Below, one piece after another: positions 57,448 to 64,000 of a DNA stretch of 64,000 bases. A program made the translations under genes and the position numbers. Under the pieces are notes generated by a model. It was not told where the DNA came from. It did no database searches and saw only the letters and a program-made list of their open reading frames with translations. Source of the DNA: Fibrobacter sp. (GTDB taxonomy: Bacteria; Fibrobacterota; Fibrobacteria; Fibrobacterales; Fibrobacteraceae); the NCBI GenBank assembly GCA_017642335.1, contig JAGCPF010000019.1:1-64000 (forward strand), in the 5' to 3' direction. Numbering within the stretch: position 1 is the first letter of the stretch; each line of letters opens with the position of its first letter.

Positions 57448-58506
57448 TTACAGAGAGTCTTTTGGCTCTGCCTTTACGCAGCGAACGGAAAACGCATTCG
57501 TTTTAAAAGTACTCTGAGATCCATCATCAGTACTATAACGGGTTTGACATCCGGAAACTGCTAACGAATCCATTCGACTACCAAAATATCCCTCTTCAGG
57601 ATAATACCAATACGTACCAGAATCGATACTGTCAAACTCATAATTCCAAACAAACCCCGCACCAATAAGCCCATAGCCACTAGAGTTCAGCCCGCCAAAA
57701 CTTAATGCGCGAGTACCTTCTACTCCATACTTATTACCATCAGCATGAATAACAATATAATAATCATTATGAGTTAACAATCGCCACCCATCAGGGCAAA
57801 TTCCTTGATGGTTCTCTTGTATCAAATCTACACAGCTCTCAAAATTGCAACGACTCGGTAATTGCATAGCTTCGGCCCATTGGTAAAGGCCTCCATATTC
57901 ATCACAGTTGGCAGGATCATTGTCAAGACAAAAACGTTCTATTTTAGAATCGTCAACTTGATTGGTACTATCGACCATCTCTATCATTTCTCCGATATTC
58001 AGATTTTCAGCCATTACGGTAATAGAGGCCGCGTTGTTACTAGTATCTTTGCCATTAATGGTCAAATAATAATACTTGCGATTATTTCGTGTATCCGTAA
58101 ATTGTTTGTAGGCCCCAGCGTGAATACTATCTGCACCAAGATCTCGGTCACAGTAAGCATAACCTGGTGTACAGAATCTTGTAGTGTCAAATACAACTTC
58201 ACTATGACTCATCCCTACCCTTCCAGTAGAACTGCTTGATTCAGCCTTTCTACTCGATGACGACACATCGACATTACCCTTTCCACTCGATGACGACACC
58301 TTGTTAGCACTGGAAGAAGAGCTGGATGAATCTTTTTTGCTACTAGATGAAGATTTGCCGCTTGATGATGAAGTCACCTTATCGTTACCGGTTTCTTCAC
58401 TTACATTTGAATCCTTGTTCGGAGAAGTTCCGCTATCACCGCCGCAGGCGGAGAAGGCAAAAGACAATAGGATTAGGAAGAACGCAGCAGAGAAAAAGGA
58501 ACGCAT
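57448..58506 (-). CDS. FISUMP-domain surface lipoprotein with poly-Ser linkers
   Basis: 352 aa. Lipoprotein signal with SFAFSAC (Cys21), then about 75 residues of poly-Ser linker (TSSSSGKSSSSSKKDSSSSS). A Fibrobacter major-paralogous (FISUMP, TIGR02145-type) domain of about 250 residues follows, with YYYLTINGKD, GGLYQWAEAMQLP, GICPDGWRLLT and the C-terminal NAFSVRCVKAEP. The family is abundant in Fibrobacter and thought to be surface-exposed; no function is established. The coding region is clearly more AT-rich than its neighbours. TATATTTA lies 4 nt upstream of the start. Confidence 0.88.
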   Translation of the reverse strand: MRSFFSAAFFLILLSFAFSACGGDSGTSPNKDSNVSEETGNDKVTSSSSGKSSSSSKKDSSSSSSSANKVSSSSGKGNVDVSSSSRKAESSSSTGRVGMSHSEVVFDTTRFCTPGYAYCDRDLGADSIHAGAYKQFTDTRNNRKYYYLTINGKDTSNNAASITVMAENLNIGEMIEMVDSTNQVDDSKIERFCLDNDPANCDEYGGLYQWAEAMQLPSRCNFESCVDLIQENHQGICPDGWRLLTHNDYYIVIHADGNKYGVEGTRALSFGGLNSSGYGLIGAGFVWNYEFDSIDSGTYWYYPEEGYFGSRMDSLAVSGCQTRYSTDDGSQSTFKTNAFSVRCVKAEPKDSL

Positions 58507-58510
58507 GTGG

Positions 58511-58518
58511 TAAATATA
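58511..58518 (-). promoter_or_regulatory. -7-like element TATATTTA of the FISUMP lipoprotein gene
   Basis: Ends 4 nt before ATG 58506. The upstream side, where a -35 box would sit, enters tgagcta heptads of island E (58527-58554). Confidence 0.4.
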
Positions 58519-58627
58519 GATAGATGTGAGCTATGAGCGATGAACTGTGAGGTGTAGTTTCTGTGGTTTTACTACTCATCGCTGACTGCTCAGAGGCACG
58601 AGAAAAGAGACTAGAGATTAGAGGCTA

Positions 58628-58686
58628 GTGAAAAGAATCACGCACTTCGTGCGTCAATATAAGACGGCAAAACCGTGATATTTCTC
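58628..58686 (-). repeat. Module P4 copy E (59 bp, inverted)
   Basis: The first stem here is ACGG-CAAAA-CCGT, shorter than in copy D. The second hairpin (GCACTTCGTGC core) is identical in all three copies. Confidence 0.8.
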
Positions 58687-58724
58687 CCTAGCCCCTAGAT
58701 CCTAGCCTCTAGCCCCTTATCCTA

Positions 58725-58835
58725 GAGATTGCTTCGGGGTTTTCACCCCTCGCAATGACAAGCAAGGCGAATGCCACGCCAAAACGCTTGCGTTTCGGCA
58801 TGGCTGAGCCGACGAGTCATGCGCCTGCGAATGAC
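58725..58835 (-). repeat. Composite P2-P3 hairpin, copy E
   Basis: The P2 stem here is GGGG-TTTTCA-CCCC, replacing the GGGC/GCCC stem of the other copies while keeping complementarity. P3 (58763-58835) has GCCACGCCAAAACGC paired with GCGTTTCGGCATGGC. Confidence 0.8.
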
Positions 58836-58994
58836 AACTCCACTTCCTACTGTCTACTTCCTACTTTCCTCACACCTCAAAGCGAGCTTGCGAGCTATAC
58901 AAGACTTGCCAATTTATTGGCTTAGTCGTTGTTATGCCCTATGGGTAGACCTCATGGCTCATCGCTCACAGGCGCAACGCGCCGACCTCACACC

Positions 58995-60605
58995 TCACCG
59001 CATTTTTGCGTGGTGGGCGAGGCGGGCGCCGTCGGCTGCGCTTGTGACGATTCCGCCGGCGTATCCGGCTCCTTCGCCCAGGACGAAGAGTCCCTTGGTA
59101 TTTGTGCTTTCGAGCGTGTCGTTGTTGCGCGTGATGCGGATTGGCGAACTGGTGCGCGTTTCCGGCGCGACAATCAGCCCTTCGTCAATGAATCCGGGGA
59201 TTTTCCGGTCAAAGTTCTGGAAGCCTTCTGCGAGGCTCTTGCAAATGGTTTTGTCCATCCAGTCCCAGAGATTGCTCTGCACGAGTCCGCAGGGATAGGT
59301 GGATTTGGGGAGAGTCGCGTCTTCTTTGTGTGCGAGGAACGACTTGATGGTCTGTGCGGGGGCGGCGTAGTTGTTGCCGCCGACGCGGTAGGCGTCGCTC
59401 TCTATTTGGCGCTGGAGTTCAAGGCCACCGAACAGTTTTTCGCTTGCGGCAATGGGAACGGCGATGGCACCGTTGGCGAAGGGGCCGTTGCGGCGGCTGT
59501 AGCTCATGCCGTTTGTCGCGAGGGTGCCGGGTTCCGATGCACAGGGCACCAGGATGCCACCGGGGCACATGCAAAAGCTGTAAGCGCTGCTAGTCTTGCC
59601 CAGTGTCGGCGTGGCGAGGAAGTATTCCGCGGCTCCGGTGAGGCGCGTGTCCACGCCCTTGCCGAGTTGTCGCAGGTTGATGAGCATTTGCGGGTGCTCG
59701 ACGCGCACGCCCATGGCGAAAGCCTTGCTTTCGAGGGCGACGCCACGGGCGTGCAGCAGCGTGTAGACGCTGCGGGCAGAATGCCCGACGGCGAGCACCA
59801 GCGCCTCGCAAGGTTTCCAGAACGGCAACGAAACATCCCGAGCCTCGAGCCCGCTCACGTCCTTCAGTTGGATGGCGCAGATGCGCCCGTCCTTGATTTC
59901 GATATCTTCGAGGGCCGTGTTGAAATGGATGCGTCCGCCGAGTTTTGCTATTTCGGCACGGACTTCCCGCAACATCAGCACGAGCCTGTCGGTGCCGATG
60001 TGCGGCTTTGCGAAGGTGACGACACTTTCGTCGACGCCGAAGCCGACCATGTCCTTGAGGACCGCTTCGCTAAAAGCATTGCGGCTTCGCGTGTTCAGTT
60101 TCCCGTCGCTGAAGGCTCCCGCGCCGCCTTCGCCAAAGAGCACGTTGCTGTGCGCGTTAAATTTCCTGTCGACGATGAATCGCCGGATGTCGCGGAACCT
60201 CTCTTCGACGTTTTTCCCCTGTTCGTAGAGGTCGACCGTAAACCCTTTGCGCAACAGGTGCAGGGCGGCCCACAGCCCGCTCGGTCCCGCTCCGACAATG
60301 TCCACGTGGCTTGGCATCTGCACGGAGTCTTTCAGGGGCTCCGACTCTATGCCCTGCCTTTCCCGTTTTGCTTCGATAAGGCCGCGCGCTTCGTTCCCTG
60401 ATGCGCGTACCGGTTTGGCGAGGTCGAAAACGACGTTGTAAGACCAGTGCGGGTCGCCTTTCCGGCGGCTGTCCAATGAGAACCTTTCGACTTCGAGGTT
60501 GAAAATTTCTTCCGGGTGTACGCGGATTTGTTTTGCGAGTGCAGCCCGGACTTCGCCCTTCTTGTTCAGGGCGACAGGCAATTCTCTGAAGCGGTAGGTA
60601 AACAT
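58995..60605 (-). CDS. Uncharacterised FAD-dependent dehydrogenase (COG2509 family)
   Basis: 536 aa from ATG 60605. An N-terminal domain of about 95 residues precedes the FAD-binding motif VDIVGAGPSGLWAALHLLRK (Gly105-Gly110) and the conserved HSNVLFGEGGAGAFSDGKLN segment. CMCPGGILVPCASE and the C-terminal GLFVLGEGAGYAGGIVTSAA identify the COG2509/YhiN-adjacent group. The substrate and physiological role are unknown. The stop TGA lies within island E's cacctca heptad. TAAATTTG ends 5 nt before the ATG, predicting a leaderless mRNA. Confidence 0.88.
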   Translation of the reverse strand: MFTYRFRELPVALNKKGEVRAALAKQIRVHPEEIFNLEVERFSLDSRRKGDPHWSYNVVFDLAKPVRASGNEARGLIEAKRERQGIESEPLKDSVQMPSHVDIVGAGPSGLWAALHLLRKGFTVDLYEQGKNVEERFRDIRRFIVDRKFNAHSNVLFGEGGAGAFSDGKLNTRSRNAFSEAVLKDMVGFGVDESVVTFAKPHIGTDRLVLMLREVRAEIAKLGGRIHFNTALEDIEIKDGRICAIQLKDVSGLEARDVSLPFWKPCEALVLAVGHSARSVYTLLHARGVALESKAFAMGVRVEHPQMLINLRQLGKGVDTRLTGAAEYFLATPTLGKTSSAYSFCMCPGGILVPCASEPGTLATNGMSYSRRNGPFANGAIAVPIAASEKLFGGLELQRQIESDAYRVGGNNYAAPAQTIKSFLAHKEDATLPKSTYPCGLVQSNLWDWMDKTICKSLAEGFQNFDRKIPGFIDEGLIVAPETRTSSPIRITRNNDTLESTNTKGLFVLGEGAGYAGGIVTSAADGARLAHHAKMR

Positions 60606-60610
60606 CGGCG

Positions 60611-60618
60611 CAAATTTA
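60611..60618 (-). promoter_or_regulatory. -7 element TAAATTTG of the COG2509 gene
   Basis: Exact TAnnTTTG match with 5 nt between the element and ATG 60605. No other ATG lies between them. Confidence 0.5.
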
Positions 60619-60641
60619 GAAAAGGTGGGATGCGTCCGTTG

Positions 60642-62996
60642 CTAGAACGTGTAGTTCAGGTTTAATCCGCCGTAAATGTCTTTGTATTCATTACTCAGAT
60701 AGTCCGGACGATAATATATGCCTGTGCCCACTACCCATTCGCTATAGAAGTGCTCCGAATGGTTGATGCGGAGGCTCATGTTGCCGATAAAGTCGGTTTC
60801 CGTTTCGCTGTAATCCTTGCGGTCTTCTTCCCACGTCGTGGCCATGTAACGGAATTCCCCGTTGATGCCGAATACGAGGTAGTTGCGCAAGAAGGGAATT
60901 TCGAGTTCGTCACTGACGGTGAGTTCGGCTTCTTCCATGTTGTCGCGGTTATATGTCTTGAATCGGGGCGTGAGGGAGAACCGGTTCTGGAAGGGTTCGA
61001 ACGTGGTCGTTGCGACGATGGGATATTTGTGTTCGAAATAGTCCGTGCCGCCGTAGTAGTACCCCAGTTTTCCCCAGGTTTCGTCGCTGAAGGCGAAATC
61101 TTTGACGAGTTCGTCGTTGTGGAACTTGGAATCGTCCAGTCTCAAGGCAAAGCGTGCGTCGATGTTGATTGTGGTGGGACCCTTGCGGAGCGTTGCCCCG
61201 GCATTCCAGGTGTGCTTGATAAGGCGCTCCTCAAACTTGGAGGCGATATAGTCTTCGTCGTCGAGTGCCCTGTAGGCGCTCCAGCGTTCCTTGTCAATTT
61301 CGATGGTCGAATCGCCGGTGTCGTATTTTGTGGTGGCCTTGCCCTGGCGCGGTGCAAACCAGTCGTCGGTGTAGACCTTGGATTCCTCGGAATAGGTGGC
61401 TCGCAGCTGGAACGGACGGTATTGCTTCCGGTATTCGATTCCGTAGTTGGCGCGGAGACTTAATGCGTTCGCGATGCGGAATGTGTTTCCGATGCTTGCT
61501 TGGTGGGTGTAGCGCGTACGGTCCATGTCGAGTTCATGTTCCTTGAACCAAGAAGATTCTGTGTCGGGGAACAGCCCGTGTTCGGTGCTCTCGCCGAATC
61601 CAAACAGGTTCGTCTTTTCGCCTTTTGCTGCGTTCTCGACGAATACGTTGTAGCTCAGGTTTAAGTCCCACACGTCGAGGATTCCCTGGTCGATTTCGAT
61701 ACCGTATTCACGCGTGTCGGAAAGTTGGTCGGGGGAGCCTGCGCTATAGAAGTCTTCGCCGATGTACCTGGCGTGGCCTCGGATGGTTGTTGACTTGTAA
61801 CTCCAGCTTCCGGAAAGTCCGAGTGCGAAATTCTGGTTTCTCCAGCAGATTCCGAGAGCCCGGTCGTCGTCACGGGTCCTTTCGTATCTTTTCTGAATTT
61901 CCTTGGCGTTCTTGACCAAAGTGAGCAGGGAGTCTTGCATCTGCCCTTTGGTCAGGGGGGTGTTGTCGCCGAAAATGTTTTCGAGTTCGCTCTTGGAAAG
62001 AGTCTTGATCGAATTTTCGTTGCGCATCAGCTTGCGTACGGTGCCGTAGCTCGATGTGTTTACGCCCGCTTTCGAGAAGACTTCGTTGACAGCCCTTTCG
62101 CGAAGGACATCCGCGGTGTCGGCACGCCCGACGGCAGCCTGGAAATTCAGCATGGCGTCTTTGGATTCCGAGGTGAGCTCCATGTCAGTGAACAACGTGA
62201 TGGATTCCTGCATCGGGTCTGCGGTGATGGTGTTCGCGCTTGCCCCGTCCCTGAGTAGCGGGTCCTCGATTTCGTCGTTCGCATATATGCCGCCGACGGC
62301 GATGCTGCTAATCTTGTTCGGCGTCAACTTGATGGATCCGCCGTAAGCGAGTCGCTGTGCTGCCGCTTCCCCTTCATCGATCGTTTCGTTGTAGAGGTAG
62401 GGGTGGCGGTCTCCGGGAAGTAGGGGACGCTGCGCCTCGCCGAAGAATCCGTTAATCTGCCACTTGGGATTGCCATCTTCGTTCTTCATAACCGAAAGTG
62501 TGTAGTCTACGCCGAACAGCGCGAGGCCGCCCATGTAAAGTTCGCCTTCGGACTTGTGGAAATCTCCCAGCGTGAGGTGGCTGTATTTGTCGGTGTAGCT
62601 CAGCGAGACCGGGTTCGGGTAGAACTTGTTCCAGCTGTCGCTTGTGATGTCGGCGTCAAATTCGAAGATGCGGCCTTCCGGGGATTCTGCGCGCACGTAA
62701 GCGCGGCCCCCGGTCATGAATCCGGGAACCTGGAAATAGTTGCGGTAACGCTTGCCGTTTTTTATCGTGTCTTGTCCGGAGATGAACTCTTCGCCGTGGT
62801 TTGTGCGGGTGCGGACATAGTGGTAGGCGCCTTGGTAGGTGACATTGCCGGAAACATCCCAGCCCTTGGCCGAATCGCTAGGCGGAACAACAACGGCAAA
62901 CGCCGCGGAGTCAACCGCGGCGGAATCCGTCTGGGCAACGGAGATAGTTGATGCTATCGCAAGCGTCCAGATTGTTATCTGGTTCGGAAACCCCAT
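60642..62996 (-). CDS. Large outer-membrane beta-barrel protein, 784 aa
   Basis: ATG 62996 follows the upstream gene with an ATGA overlap. Signal peptide MGFPNQITIWTLAIASTISVA. The body is dominated by amphipathic strands with aromatic girdles (for example GKRYRNYFQVPGFMTGGRAY and ATTTFEPFQNRFSLTPRFKT) and ends DIYGGLNLNYTF, a terminal aromatic typical of barrels inserted by BamA. A helical segment near 270-370 could be a plug or periplasmic part. No TonB box or known family was recognised. Its coupling to the Ig-like gene suggests a surface complex. Confidence 0.65.
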   Translation of the reverse strand: MGFPNQITIWTLAIASTISVAQTDSAAVDSAAFAVVVPPSDSAKGWDVSGNVTYQGAYHYVRTRTNHGEEFISGQDTIKNGKRYRNYFQVPGFMTGGRAYVRAESPEGRIFEFDADITSDSWNKFYPNPVSLSYTDKYSHLTLGDFHKSEGELYMGGLALFGVDYTLSVMKNEDGNPKWQINGFFGEAQRPLLPGDRHPYLYNETIDEGEAAAQRLAYGGSIKLTPNKISSIAVGGIYANDEIEDPLLRDGASANTITADPMQESITLFTDMELTSESKDAMLNFQAAVGRADTADVLRERAVNEVFSKAGVNTSSYGTVRKLMRNENSIKTLSKSELENIFGDNTPLTKGQMQDSLLTLVKNAKEIQKRYERTRDDDRALGICWRNQNFALGLSGSWSYKSTTIRGHARYIGEDFYSAGSPDQLSDTREYGIEIDQGILDVWDLNLSYNVFVENAAKGEKTNLFGFGESTEHGLFPDTESSWFKEHELDMDRTRYTHQASIGNTFRIANALSLRANYGIEYRKQYRPFQLRATYSEESKVYTDDWFAPRQGKATTKYDTGDSTIEIDKERWSAYRALDDEDYIASKFEERLIKHTWNAGATLRKGPTTINIDARFALRLDDSKFHNDELVKDFAFSDETWGKLGYYYGGTDYFEHKYPIVATTTFEPFQNRFSLTPRFKTYNRDNMEEAELTVSDELEIPFLRNYLVFGINGEFRYMATTWEEDRKDYSETETDFIGNMSLRINHSEHFYSEWVVGTGIYYRPDYLSNEYKDIYGGLNLNYTF

Positions 62997-64000
62997 CAGC
63001 GGACCTCGTAAGTTTTGGATGCGTTCAGAATCCGGCCATTTTTCATGACCACCTCTATCTTAATGATAGTCTTTTTGTCGCGTACCAATTCTACGGGGAT
63101 GTCGAAAATGAGGTCAGTTATCTGTTTGTTTTGGAGTTGAACAACATTTTTGCCGTTCTGCTTGATGGTTATCCGCTTGATTTGCTCCGGGTCTTGCTGC
63201 GGAACGTTGGAAACCTTGAACTTTATGTTCCTCGTAATTTCGGTTTTTGCCCCCTTGACCGGCAACGGTGCGCGGATAAGTTCGTAGTTGCCGCCCTGGA
63301 TGGAAAGGCTCGTGTTGACCTTGGGGAAGCACCCGAGTGTCTTGACCACTTCGCCCTTGTTGCCGGCGCGGTCTTGGGCCTTGAACGTGTACTTGTGTGA
63401 ACCGGCCTTAAGCTTGAACGTCGTGAAGACGTCCTTGTTGAGACTGGTTTCCTTGGAAAGCGCCCCGTCGATGGTCGTGGACAACAGGACCACGTCGCCC
63501 TTGATGTTGGAAACGGAGATGCTAGCCTCGCAGCGGGTGGAGTCGTAGCGCTGGAAATGGACTATCGGGACTTCCTGGTTTACCTTGGCGCAGCTCTTGT
63601 CGATTTCGAGATCGACGCTTGCCGTCTGGATGCCTTCGGCCGTGTGGAATTCGGCGTAGGCCTTCTTCTCTTCCCAGTTGCCGATGCGGTCGCTTACGGC
63701 GATGGTGTGGCTGAATTTGCTGCCCTGGCTAAGCGGGACCAGGTTTGGCGAAGTGTAGTTGCCGAGCTTCACGAACAGGGCGGCGTTCGCAGCTGTCGTG
63801 TCGAACGTTCCTTCCATGGTGACGGAGCCGGTCTTGCAGACCTTGGCCGGCGATGCGGTCGTCAACTGGAACGGGACCTTTTCTTCTTTCGGCTTCGCTA
63901 CTTCGGTTATCTTGACCGGCTTTGCAGGCTTGACATAGTTGGTCGTGATGTAGCCGCAGGGGAGGTTTACCTTGCCGACAAAACAGGAAACGGGGAATTT
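62996..64000 (-). CDS. Ig-like-repeat envelope protein, 5' truncated by window edge
   Basis: The frame is open from the window end to TGA at 62998-62996 (334 residues visible); the TTG at 63865 is internal, since 45 further codons continue upstream in frame. Sequence such as CGYITTNYVKPAKPVKITEV leads into at least two beta-sandwich modules with recurring patterns (FKAQDRAGNKGEVVKTLG and VSDRIGNWEEKKAYAEF), similar to Ig-like or CARDB-like domains. Several Cys pairs could form disulfides. It precedes the barrel gene in the same operon. The start and any signal peptide lie outside the window. Confidence 0.6.
   Translation of the reverse strand, partial: KFPVSCFVGKVNLPCGYITTNYVKPAKPVKITEVAKPKEEKVPFQLTTASPAKVCKTGSVTMEGTFDTTAANAALFVKLGNYTSPNLVPLSQGSKFSHTIAVSDRIGNWEEKKAYAEFHTAEGIQTASVDLEIDKSCAKVNQEVPIVHFQRYDSTRCEASISVSNIKGDVVLLSTTIDGALSKETSLNKDVFTTFKLKAGSHKYTFKAQDRAGNKGEVVKTLGCFPKVNTSLSIQGGNYELIRAPLPVKGAKTEITRNIKFKVSNVPQQDPEQIKRITIKQNGKNVVQLQNKQITDLIFDIPVELVRDKKTIIKIEVVMKNGRILNASKTYEVR

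Larger units (their letters stand above)
58527..58997. repeat. Mosaic repeat island E between the FISUMP and COG2509 genes
   Basis: Heptads tgagcta, tgagcga, tgaactg, tgaggtg (58527-58554); actcatc, gctgact, gctcaga, ggcacga, gaaaaga, gactaga, gattaga, ggctagt in one register (58574-58629); P4 inverted (58628-58686); tctccct, agcccct, agatcct, agcctct, agcccct, tatccta (58683-58724); P2 (58725-58759) and P3 (58763-58835) inverted; cttccta, ctgtcta, cttccta, ctttcct, cacacct (58843-58877); ctcatgg, ctcatcg, ctcacag (58951-58971); hairpin GGCGC-AAC-GCGCC (58971-58983); and gacctca/cacctca. The last heptad contains the stop codon of the minus-strand COG2509 gene. Confidence 0.88.

Noticed and set aside
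63865..63867. TTG as start of the last minus-strand gene
   Set aside because: The frame continues without a stop for 45 codons to the window end, so this is an internal Leu codon of a truncated gene.

Overview
The window looks like a chromosomal segment of a Fibrobacter-type bacterium (phylum Fibrobacterota). Family-level markers support this. There is a GH8 cellulase with a type IX-like C-terminal tail, a FISUMP-domain lipoprotein, lipoproteins with poly-serine linkers, a DUF2723 membrane protein, and promoters with a Bacteroidetes-like -7 element (TAnnTTTG). No rRNA, tRNA, CRISPR array, insertion sequence or prophage was seen. Apart from one FISUMP gene, the coding regions look compositionally uniform.

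Layout. 1-11 kb: a secreted-protein tail, a repeat island, GH8 endoglucanase, thioesterase, RlhA-like U32 protein, small lipoprotein, DegT aminotransferase, rpsT, M23 peptidase, and a lamin-tail/outer-membrane pair. 11-17.6 kb: PAS sensor plus rhodanese lipoprotein, then ribD, ribE, ribBA, ribH and nusB, with repeat islands before ribD and before ribE. 17.6-24.4 kb: DUF2723 protein, three glycosyltransferases and a Trm112-like protein. 24.4-31.3 kb: acidic TPR protein overlapping pilT, a Wzi-like barrel, a TrhP-like U32 protein and an unknown gene. 31.3-33.9 kb: AT-rich gap, a DnaA-family gene and an epimerase. 34-40.5 kb: lipoprotein, choice-of-anchor protein, hrpB. 41-47.4 kb: BamA/TamA-like protein, ppa, FN3-like lipoprotein, MetX-MetW fusion. 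47.6-57.3 kb: surface-glycan cluster (FdtA-like, acyltransferase, FdtB-like, flippase, several glycosyltransferases) with an unknown membrane-protein pair and a pseudouridine synthase. 57.4-64 kb: FISUMP lipoprotein, repeat island, COG2509 flavoprotein, and a large barrel with an Ig-like partner.

The most unusual signal is a family of mosaic repeat islands (144-563, 12794-13139, 14450-14804, 39869-39990, 40500-41000, 58527-58997). They combine degenerate direct repeats of exactly 7 nt (words such as agtagga, agacgag, ctaggat, tgagcta, ctaacca) with several families of short hairpins. An 88-bp module occurs four times at about 97-99% identity. Hairpin stems differ between copies while staying self-complementary. 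The islands supply the stop codons of three genes. Stop-free versions of the same words sit in frame inside four conserved genes: hrpB (three places), the BamA-like gene, the FdtB-like gene and the RluC-like gene. The organisation resembles the heptanucleotide STRR repeats of cyanobacteria combined with REP-type hairpins. I do not know of a description of it in this phylum.

A second general signal is that many genes have a TAnnTTTG-like element ending 3-7 nt before the start codon, which predicts leaderless transcripts. Others (rpsT, ppa, the 43300 lipoprotein, the RluC gene) have a TTGA-type -35 box and a normal leader. All assignments come from reading the sequence and from knowledge of families; no database search was run.
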